Below are positions 32,236-38,569 of a stretch of 38,569 nucleotides of DNA, in pieces (within the stretch, counting starts at the first letter, position 1; each line of letters opens with the position of its first letter). A model generated the notes under the pieces. That model ran no database searches. It worked only from the letters and a program-made list of their open reading frames with translations, and was not told where the DNA came from. This DNA comes from CAZHZT01 sp964537285 (GTDB lineage: Bacteria; Bacteroidota; Bacteroidia; Chitinophagales; Saprospiraceae), in contig CAZHZT010000044.1 of NCBI GenBank assembly GCA_964537285.1, positions 1 through 38,569 on the forward strand. Reading direction: 5' to 3'. The translations under genes and the position numbers were made by a program.

Positions 32236-32854
32236 GTTTTCCGGTTAAAAAAGCGCGAAAACCTACTTTTTATAGGCCTTTGAGGCTCAAATGTTCTGAT
32301 TTTTCAATTTTTTTCGTTTTATTAACGTTTAATTACCAGGACAAATTCGGTTCTGGTGATTTTATTTGGTCGAAATAAATTTAGGAAGCCGTTAAAGCCG
32401 GCCGTTTGGTCTGCCTGATCGTAGCCCTGGGTTCTCCCAGGGGTATAAGGTATAAAAAACAACTTCCACTTAGCGATAGCATCAATATCGTTAACTTAAG
32501 CTTTTTCTTTGCCTGGCGCTTTAGCGCCAGGTGTAGTGTTAAGATTTATCAGGGCTTTAGCCCATTAATAACAAAGGGGCTAAAGCCAAATCTGGCAATT
32601 TCCCCCCCCGGCACTGAAGTGCCGGGCAATAAAGAGCTTCGGTTGACGACATTGATGCTGTCGCTACGCGGAAGGAATTAGATAGAATAACCTTTTCCCA
32701 AAGAGGAACTAATGCTTCAGGAACTAAATCCTTGCGGCCAGCTTTTTGTTCTTAAAACGTTCACCGAACGAAACTTTCAAATAAGTAAAGCTTATTTTCA
32801 TAACTTTTCACATGGAAGTTGTTTAAAATATAATTTATCGCCTTTTGTAAAATA
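32236..32854. other. Long intergenic region rich in palindromes, no gene
   Basis: Between the HU promoter and repeat copy D there is no convincing gene. A 91-codon open frame at 32406-32681 runs through hairpins and is not protein-like. The region holds CCTGGG/CCCAGG near 32428-32440, the nested palindrome at 32472-32665, a C8 run at 32602-32609 and a TGCTTCAGGAACTA repeat at 32713-32726. The rest is AT-rich. Confidence 0.6.
32472..32665. repeat. Nested palindromic element with three internal hairpins
   Basis: The outer pair, AGCGATAGCATCAATATCGT (32472 on) against its imperfect complement ending 32665, runs about 34 bp with about six mismatches. Inside are hairpins with arms 32512-32520/32523-32531 (9 bp, CCTGGCGCT), 32553-32563/32576-32586 (11 bp, GGCTTTAGCCC) and 32607-32615/32618-32626 (9 bp, CCCGGCACT). 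No coding content. A relative of the outer arm is at 18995-19013. Confidence 0.75.
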
Positions 32855-32922
32855 GTTCTTTGACATAAATTGTGGAAAAGCAGAACAAGTCTTTTGAAGT
32901 TCCACACATTTTGTCAAAGAAC
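32855..32922. repeat. GTTCTTTGACA-family inverted repeat, copy D
   Basis: GTTCTTTGACATAAATTGTGG at 32855 on (20-base core) pairs with CCACACATTTTGTCAAAGAAC ending at 32922. The interior (AAAAGCAGAACAAGTCTTTT) differs from other copies. It ends 15 nt before the ATG of the lipoprotein gene. Confidence 0.85.
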
Positions 32923-32937
32923 GTGTAAAATTATGTC

Positions 32938-33147
32938 ATGAATAAAAACATACTAGGAAATTTTTTCTTTATCATCATAGTATCATTTACTATTAGTATC
33001 TGCAACGTCAGTTGTAGCCCAAAGACTGGCTGCCCGTCGTATACAGGTAGTGTGAAAACGGGTAAAGATGGTTCATTATCCCCTGCGCGCCGCGGCTCGA
33101 GTAGTCTGTTTCCTAAATCGATGAAAAAGAAAATGAAAAAAAGATGA
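32938..33147 (+). CDS. Small lipoprotein
   Basis: A 69-residue peptide. A hydrophobic signal (about residues 7-22) ends at NVSC with C26 as probable lipid site, followed by PKTGCPSYTGS, a basic tail and SLFPKSMKKKMKKR. Tiny Lys-rich lipoproteins with a CPxY..LFPK pattern are familiar in Bacteroidota but have no known function. Its last 4 nt (ATGA) overlap the next gene, so translation is coupled. Repeat copy D occupies its leader. Confidence 0.75.
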   Translation: MNKNILGNFFFIIIVSFTISICNVSCSPKTGCPSYTGSVKTGKDGSLSPARRGSSSLFPKSMKKKMKKR

Positions 33148-34058
33148 AAACAGTTCTCATTGCCGGTGGTACCGGCCTAGTGGGTATGCGCTTAAGCCAA
33201 CTCCTTAAAAATAAAGGGTATAATGTTCTTCACCTCAGCCGGAATCGACAATTAGACGCGCAATTTCCTGCCTACGAATGGAACATCGAAGAAGGAACCA
33301 TCGACGAGGATGCTTTTCAAAAAGCGGATTATATCATCAATCTTGCAGGCGCAGGCATCGCTGACAAACCTTGGTCTTCGGCACGAAAAAAAGCAATCAT
33401 CAATAGCCGTGTAAACAGCAATCGCTTGATTAAAGCTTATATTGAAAGAGAGGAATTCAACCCCTCTGCCTACATTTCAGCTTCTGCTATAGGCTATTAT
33501 GGTGATAGTGGAGAACAACTCGTTGATGAAGAATCTGAAGCCGGGAAGGCAGGTTTCCTGCCGGAATCTGTCAAATTATGGGAGAAGTCCATCGAAACCG
33601 TTGCCGCTACCGGCATAAGAACGGTATACTTCAGGATAGGCTTAGTTTTATCTACCAAAGGAGGGGCTTTAGAAAAAATCTTACTTCCCTTTAGTTTCAA
33701 TTTAGGCGTTTATTTTGGTCATGGTAAACAATGGTACTCATGGATTCACATAGATGATCTTGCCAATATGTTCATCCAGGCTATTGAAAACGAACAATGG
33801 AAGGGGGTCTATAATGCCGTATCCCCCCAACCGGAACGCAATAAGTCGTTTACAGAAAAAATAGCTAAGGGAATGGGGAAATCGTCTTTATTCTTACCAG
33901 CTCCCGCCTTCGCCCTTAAATTAGCGATGGGCGAAATGGCCGATGCCGTTTTGATCAGTACCAAAGTCTCTGCAAAAAAAATCCAGGAAGCTGGATTCAA
34001 CTTTCAATTTCCTGAAATCAAGAACGCTGTAGCAGATCTTATCCAACGAAAAATCTAG
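33144..34058 (+). CDS. TIGR01777-type SDR epimerase / NAD(P)-dependent oxidoreductase
   Basis: A 304-residue extended short-chain dehydrogenase-like protein (SDR39U1/YfcH family). The Rossmann motif is GGTGLVG (residues 8-14); DYIINLAGAGIADKPWSSARK and ISASAIGYYGDSGEQLVDE are family signatures, and the C-terminal DUF1731-like region (FALKLAMGEMADAVLISTKV) is complete. The substrate is unknown. It overlaps the lipoprotein gene by 4 nt and is 3 nt from the S8 protease gene, so the three form an operon. Confidence 0.92.
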   Translation: MKTVLIAGGTGLVGMRLSQLLKNKGYNVLHLSRNRQLDAQFPAYEWNIEEGTIDEDAFQKADYIINLAGAGIADKPWSSARKKAIINSRVNSNRLIKAYIEREEFNPSAYISASAIGYYGDSGEQLVDEESEAGKAGFLPESVKLWEKSIETVAATGIRTVYFRIGLVLSTKGGALEKILLPFSFNLGVYFGHGKQWYSWIHIDDLANMFIQAIENEQWKGVYNAVSPQPERNKSFTEKIAKGMGKSSLFLPAPAFALKLAMGEMADAVLISTKVSAKKIQEAGFNFQFPEIKNAVADLIQRKI

Positions 34059-34061
34059 ATT

Positions 34062-36128
34062 ATGTATAAATATAAAATCGGTGGAAAAGAGGGCAACGAA
34101 TACACCCTCGTCGAAAGCGAAGACCTAATTGTAGTAAGAACTACAGAGGCCAAAGAACTAAAGGACCTCAGCATGTCAAAGGACGCTTCCCGGATGCTTC
34201 CCAAAATGCAACAGATCAGTGCCTTTCCGGAAGCTAATGTAACCGTTTATCAATGCATTGATCCTAGCACCAAGAACATTAAAAAAGTACGTGATGAGAT
34301 CCGTGAAACACTAAAACAAGAGGATCAAATCCGATTTGCTGGCAGAGTGCTCAAAGATAAGTCTACAGGGACGATCTTTATCTATACCGAGAACTTTTTC
34401 ATTAAGTTTAAAGAAAGCGTTCCGGAAGAAAGGTGCCTTGAAATTATTGCAAACTACAAAATGGATGTCAAGGAACAACTGAAGTTTGCTAAAAATGCCT
34501 ATTTCACGACCGTCCCCGAAGGTACAGGCCCCCAAATTTTCGAGCTGTCCGAAAGTATTCTCGCGGATAACGAGGAAGTTGAATACTGCCACCCTGAACT
34601 TATCCGTGAAAAAAAAAACAAATCACTCAAGCACCCGATGCAATGGCACCTCCGACCTACTTCAATCAACGGGGCAGATATTGATCAGGGCATAAACATT
34701 GATAAAGCTTGGGAAGTTACCAAGGGCAAAGGAATTGTCATCGCTGTTATTGATGACGGAATAGATATGGGCCACGAGGAATTCGAAGGGGAAGGAAAAA
34801 TTGTTGCTCCCAGAGACACACTGCTTCGCAGCGATGATGCTTCCCCAAAGTTCCCTAACGAGAATCACGGAACCGCCTGTGCCGGAGTAGCTTGTGCTAA
34901 CGGCAAGCATCAGGCAGCTGGTGTGGCTCCGGAAGCCAGCCTTATGCCTATTCGCTTTGGTGGCTTGGGTTCTATTTCTGAAGCCAATGCTTTTGTATGG
35001 GCTGCTGATAAGGGTGCCGATATCATATCATGCAGCTGGGGACCAGCAGATGGCGCATTTTTCAACCCTAGCGATCCATTGCACACTCAACTTTTTGAAC
35101 TTTTTGACAGTACACGCCTGGCAATCAATTATGCTATTGAAAATGGCCGCAATGGTAAGGGCTGTGTGATCACTTGGGCAGCTGGAAACGGCAATGAAAA
35201 TGTTTTCTTCGATGGCTATGCCAGTTACGAAAAAGTAATTGCTATTGCCGCTTGTAATGACCGGGGTAAAAAAAGTGTGTACAGTGATTTCGGAGATGCC
35301 GTATGGTGTTGCTTCCCAAGCAACGATTTCTTCGTTCCCTTATTTAATCATCCGGCTCCCCTGACCCCCGGTATCTGGACAACTGACAGGCGCGGGGAGT
35401 TCGGTTATAACCCGGGAGGCCGTAAAAATGCTGAAAATATCATCGGGGATGCCAAAGGGCATTACACAACTACTTTTGGCGGAACCTCTAGTGCCTGCCC
35501 CGGAGTAGCAGGCATTGTAGCCCTGATCCTATCCATTAATCCCGATCTCAATTGGGAACAAGTCAAGGAAATCCTCAAAAACTCCTGTGAAAAGATCGAT
35601 GAAGAAGGAGGAATGTACGACCCCAAAGGACATAGCATTTTCTATGGTTATGGACGGATTAATGCTCAACTTGCTGTAAAAAATACACAAAAAACCATTT
35701 CAACAGATACCTCATTCAGAGTTAATGGCTTTATTAACTACAAGGAAAAAGGAAATACGCCTTTCTCTGAAGAACATTTTGAACCTATTCAAACCTCTGA
35801 CGATCGAATTCTTGGAATAAAACTGAGCATTGAACCTTTCCATCCGAACCTAAATATCCACTACTTTGTAGCCATTAACCGCCGTGGTATTTTTGGCCCG
35901 GGTAAAGATGGCGAATATGTAGGCCTTACAGATCGTCGCCGCAAAGTAATCGGCTTCGCAGCTAAACTGGAAGGCCCAATGGCTTCGGACTATTCGGTAC
36001 GTTATGTCGGTCAGTTCCATGATAAAGAGCAAATGGATGAAGCCAAAGATGGTGAATTCATAGGAAAAGCTTCTGGAAGAGGAGATGCATTGGTTGGACT
36101 TAAAGTTTTGATAGAAAAAAATCCGTAA
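34062..36128 (+). CDS. Subtilisin-like (S8) serine protease without signal peptide
   Basis: A 688-residue protein. Residues about 1-190 resemble a protease pro-region with no signal peptide or membrane helix. The S8 domain spans about 205-540 with catalytic D231 (VIDDGID), H269 (NENHGTACAGVA) and S476 (GGTSSACPGVAG), all present. Residues about 555-688 form two similar units, each with an aromatic (IHYFVAIN; VRYVGQFH), a GEYVG/GEFIG turn and a closing hydrophobic strand; the pattern recalls ChW-type repeats but lacks their Trp. It is 3 nt downstream of the epimerase gene. Without a signal it may act in the cytoplasm or leave by another route. Confidence 0.88.
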   Translation: MYKYKIGGKEGNEYTLVESEDLIVVRTTEAKELKDLSMSKDASRMLPKMQQISAFPEANVTVYQCIDPSTKNIKKVRDEIRETLKQEDQIRFAGRVLKDKSTGTIFIYTENFFIKFKESVPEERCLEIIANYKMDVKEQLKFAKNAYFTTVPEGTGPQIFELSESILADNEEVEYCHPELIREKKNKSLKHPMQWHLRPTSINGADIDQGINIDKAWEVTKGKGIVIAVIDDGIDMGHEEFEGEGKIVAPRDTLLRSDDASPKFPNENHGTACAGVACANGKHQAAGVAPEASLMPIRFGGLGSISEANAFVWAADKGADIISCSWGPADGAFFNPSDPLHTQLFELFDSTRLAINYAIENGRNGKGCVITWAAGNGNENVFFDGYASYEKVIAIAACNDRGKKSVYSDFGDAVWCCFPSNDFFVPLFNHPAPLTPGIWTTDRRGEFGYNPGGRKNAENIIGDAKGHYTTTFGGTSSACPGVAGIVALILSINPDLNWEQVKEILKNSCEKIDEEGGMYDPKGHSIFYGYGRINAQLAVKNTQKTISTDTSFRVNGFINYKEKGNTPFSEEHFEPIQTSDDRILGIKLSIEPFHPNLNIHYFVAINRRGIFGPGKDGEYVGLTDRRRKVIGFAAKLEGPMASDYSVRYVGQFHDKEQMDEAKDGEFIGKASGRGDALVGLKVLIEKNP

Positions 36129-36169
36129 AAAACGGTTATCAATCGATCAAATAGGCCTTTTCTTATAGA

Positions 36170-36240
36170 AAAATTTCTTTTTTGAATGCCATTCTCTTTA
36201 TTAGAGTCAAATTTCAAAGGACGGCATCCTTAGAAATTTT
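36170..36240 (+). terminator. Imperfect hairpin after the S8 protease gene
   Basis: AAAATTTCT (36170-36178) pairs with AGAAATTTT (36232-36240), and ATGCC/GGCAT pair inside. It lies about 40 nt after the stop. The stem is interrupted, so this is a weak terminator call. Confidence 0.35.
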
Positions 36241-36261
36241 ATTATTCATTAAGAAAATACA

Positions 36262-36368
36262 TTCTTTGACAAATTGTGTGGCACCTCAAAATGATAATCC
36301 TTGCCCCCTTTTGGCTGAGAGGCTTATTATTTTGAAGTTCTATTTTTTCACAATTTCTGTTAATGAAC
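36262..36368. repeat. GTTCTTTGACA-family inverted repeat, copy E (degenerate)
   Basis: TTCTTTGACAAATTGTGTGG (36262 on) pairs with CACAATTTCTGTTAATGAAC (36349-36368), whose last part has drifted from GTCAAAGAAC. The inner CTCAAAATGATAAT is partly inverted as ATTATTTTGAAG. It ends 16 nt before the ATG of the prolyl oligopeptidase gene. Confidence 0.75.
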
Positions 36369-36384
36369 TAAAAAATGTAAGCGC

Positions 36385-38481
36385 ATGAAAAAGTTTTACA
36401 TCAACCTCTTTTTATCCTTTCTTTTCTCCACAATTGTTCATTTCATGGCCCTAGCACAATTCAATCCGCCTTCAACAACTGCGAAGCCCGTTGTAGATGA
36501 TATGCACGGATATAAGCTCACAGATAACTACAGATGGCTGGAAGACAAAAAAGATCCCGCTGTCGTAGATTGGACCCGTAAACAGCACGATGCTACGATT
36601 GCTTATCTTAACCAGCAGTGCAAAGAAATCCCTGGTTTGAGGGAAGAAATCGAAGCATACGTAGACAGAGATATCATCAGCCCGATGCAGTTAGTTGCCG
36701 ATCGTCAATTCTATACCATCAAAAAAAAGGGGGATGAACAGTCAAAGCTTTATACGCGCTTGAACGGGAAAGATATTCTACTTTTCGATCCTGAAAAGCT
36801 TGATCCTAGCGGAAAAACCTCTATGTCCGGAAGAGATTTTACAGAAAAAGCTGAAAAGGTGGCCATTTCAGTTCAAAATAAAGGGGCCGAGATTAACACT
36901 TGTTATATCGTAGATACTAAAACCGGTGAAATCCTTGGCGACCCAATCGAGGGCTTGCGTGGCTTTTCATGGACCAAAGATGAGAAGCACGCCTACATAT
37001 GGGTACGCACTCAGGAAATGATCGATCAACAAAAACCAACAGAAGTTTACCTGCACAAACTAGGTAGCAAAAGATCTTCGGATCAATTTCTGATCAAACC
37101 GAGCAGCCCGCAGAACTTTGCCTCTGTCTTCGATAGTCGAGATAGTGATGTAACCTTTACCAGTGAAGGTGATTTCTATGCGACTCACAGCCTTAAGATT
37201 AAAAAAACCGGCTCTGACGAAGAACCTGAAGAAATTTATTCAAGTCAGGAATTCCGGGTAAGCCCTTATGCTCTTGATGATAAAATATATATTTATACAA
37301 ACCATGAAGCTCCGAATTTCAAGCTAATGGTAACAGACAAGAGCAAGCCTTCATTTGAAAACTGGAAGGAACTTTATGGTGAAAAAGAAACCGTCTTGGA
37401 AAGCTACACAGTAACCCCCAAATTCCTGATCATTCAGGATAAAAAGGATCTGGTCAGCAGAATGCTGTTGCACACCCTCGATGGGAAATTTATAAAAGAA
37501 ATTGAATTACCTGAAATAGGCAGCGTATCCTATGTATCCTACAATAAAGACGTAAAAAAAGTATTTGTGGGCTTCAGCACTTTCACCACCCCTTCTAAAA
37601 TTTACGAACTGGACCCGGAAAAGCTCGATTCGCCGGACTTAAAATGGACGCTTTTCTATCAACAAGAAGTTCCAATCAAAACAGATGACATCGAAGGCAA
37701 AATTGATTTTTACACCTCTAAAGATGGAACCAGAGTTCCGATCTTTATCATCCATAAAAAAGGCGTAAAACTTGACGGCAGCAACCCTACGCTGCTTTAT
37801 GGTTATGGCGGATTCAATATTGGCATCTCGCCTTCTTTTGTAGGTGCCAGAGCTATGTTCATCAATAGAGGGGGTGTTTATGCGATCGCTGGCATCAGAG
37901 GGGGCGATGAGTACGGTGAAAAATGGCATCAGGATGGAATGCTCTTCAATAAGCAAAACACCTTTGATGATTTTATTACGGCAGGAGAATACTTAATTGA
38001 TCAAGGATATACAAATACGGAAAAGCTCGCTATTCTTGGTGGTAGCAATGGTGGCCTGCTTGTAGGTGCCGTCATAACTCAACGCCCGGATCTTTTCAAA
38101 GCAGCTGTTTGCGCTGTCCCTCTTCTTGACATGATCCGTTTTCACAATTTTCTTATTGCCCGATACTGGATTCCTGAATACGGAGATCCGGATAAAAAGG
38201 AAGATTTTCAAAACATCCTGACGTATTCCCCTTACCATAACATACGGTCAGGTTTGGATTTACCGACTACTCTGGTTACAGCCGGAGAAAACGATACCCG
38301 CGTTGATCCTCTCCACGCCAAAAAGTTTGTCGCCGCTGTTCAGAATAATGTTGGACAGCAAAACCCATTTATGCTTTACATGGATTATGATAGCGGCCAC
38401 GGATCAGGAAAATCAACGGCCCAGACTATTGAAGATATTGAATTTCAATATCGTTTTATCATGTGCCATTTAGGTATGTAG
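36385..38481 (+). CDS. Prolyl oligopeptidase family (S9A) serine peptidase, secreted
   Basis: Cleaves peptides after proline. The 698-residue product has a Sec signal peptide (about 1-25, FMALAQ), an N-terminal seven-bladed propeller (about 80-420) and an alpha/beta-hydrolase domain. The catalytic residues are S554 (GGSNGG), D637 (AGENDTRVDPLHA) and H672 (DSGHGSGKS). The propeller start DDMHGYKLTDNYRWLEDKKD is typical. Export suggests a periplasmic role in peptide scavenging. Repeat copy E lies in its leader and an 80-bp palindrome follows. Confidence 0.95.
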   Translation: MKKFYINLFLSFLFSTIVHFMALAQFNPPSTTAKPVVDDMHGYKLTDNYRWLEDKKDPAVVDWTRKQHDATIAYLNQQCKEIPGLREEIEAYVDRDIISPMQLVADRQFYTIKKKGDEQSKLYTRLNGKDILLFDPEKLDPSGKTSMSGRDFTEKAEKVAISVQNKGAEINTCYIVDTKTGEILGDPIEGLRGFSWTKDEKHAYIWVRTQEMIDQQKPTEVYLHKLGSKRSSDQFLIKPSSPQNFASVFDSRDSDVTFTSEGDFYATHSLKIKKTGSDEEPEEIYSSQEFRVSPYALDDKIYIYTNHEAPNFKLMVTDKSKPSFENWKELYGEKETVLESYTVTPKFLIIQDKKDLVSRMLLHTLDGKFIKEIELPEIGSVSYVSYNKDVKKVFVGFSTFTTPSKIYELDPEKLDSPDLKWTLFYQQEVPIKTDDIEGKIDFYTSKDGTRVPIFIIHKKGVKLDGSNPTLLYGYGGFNIGISPSFVGARAMFINRGGVYAIAGIRGGDEYGEKWHQDGMLFNKQNTFDDFITAGEYLIDQGYTNTEKLAILGGSNGGLLVGAVITQRPDLFKAAVCAVPLLDMIRFHNFLIARYWIPEYGDPDKKEDFQNILTYSPYHNIRSGLDLPTTLVTAGENDTRVDPLHAKKFVAAVQNNVGQQNPFMLYMDYDSGHGSGKSTAQTIEDIEFQYRFIMCHLGM

Positions 38482-38561
38482 AGAATTTTGAATCAGGAAA
38501 AGGAATAGCGGGGTGGTTGCCGGCAACCACCCCGCTATTCCTTTTCCTGATTCAAAATTCT
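38482..38561 (+). terminator. 80-bp perfect zero-loop palindrome after the prolyl oligopeptidase gene
   Basis: Arms 38482-38521 and 38522-38561 are perfectly complementary over 40 bp with no spacer (centre GTTGCCGGCAAC). It begins at the base after the stop codon and ends in a T-rich stretch (TTTATATTT). As RNA it would be a very stable terminator; as DNA it could extrude a cruciform. Confidence 0.8.
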
Positions 38562-38569
38562 TTATATTT

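Noticed and set aside
32406..32681. 91-codon open frame between HU and the lipoprotein gene
   Set aside because: It runs through four inverted repeats and its product has no protein-like pattern.

Overview
The window looks like the chromosome of a Bacteroidota bacterium, most likely of the Saprospiria (Lewinella/Haliscomenobacter-like). The grounds are: two proteins ending in type IX secretion (T9SS) sorting domains; a giant protein made of SprB-type repeats; an LpxC-FabZ fusion; an RskA-like anti-sigma factor next to an ECF sigma factor; a CarboxypepD_reg-type TonB receptor; and several upstream regions carrying the Bacteroidota -7 element TAnnTTTG. The sequence is moderately AT-rich. I see no tRNA, rRNA, CRISPR array, transposase or phage gene.

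Layout. 0.1-4.1 kb: an M23 envelope peptidase (-) divergent from alaS (+). 4.1-4.5 kb: a palindromic MITE-like insertion with an 11-bp direct flank duplication. 4.5-11.5 kb: one 2355-residue secreted M43 metalloprotease with 25 SprB repeats. 11.5-13.4 kb: dinB and a c-type cytochrome. 13.4-13.8 kb: a nested inverted-repeat element. 13.8-21.5 kb: a co-directional cluster of ECF sigma factor, anti-sigma factor, TonB receptor, TPR lipoprotein and a secreted DUF4331 protein whose signal peptide is out of frame at a T9 tract. 21.7-27.0 kb: a minus-strand run of hemC, hemD, a TMTC-like membrane TPR protein and recN. 27.3-31.3 kb: lpxD, lpxC-fabZ, lpxA (lipid A synthesis) and an ABC ATPase. 31.3-32.2 kb: a MerR regulator and HU (-). 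32.9-38.5 kb: a small lipoprotein, a TIGR01777-type epimerase, a subtilisin-like protease without a signal peptide, and a secreted prolyl oligopeptidase.

Most genes are housekeeping or envelope genes. The unusual content is mainly between them. Nearly every longer intergenic gap holds palindromic DNA of at least three architectures. (1) A dispersed inverted-repeat family has ends reading GTTCTTTGACA..TTGTG; there are four full copies and one arm at the left edge, and each full copy ends 9-16 nt before a start codon. (2) Three nested palindromes (about 4.2, 11.6 and 32.5 kb) have an outer inverted repeat enclosing one to three hairpins. (3) Long perfect hairpins with little or no loop lie at 3' ends, including an 80-bp perfect palindrome after the last gene.

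The strongest candidates for something undescribed are the start-codon-proximal repeat family with boxA-like ends, the ECF/TonB/TPR/DUF4331 cluster with its poly-T frameshift, and the SprB-repeat protease whose cysteine layout is staggered by one repeat.
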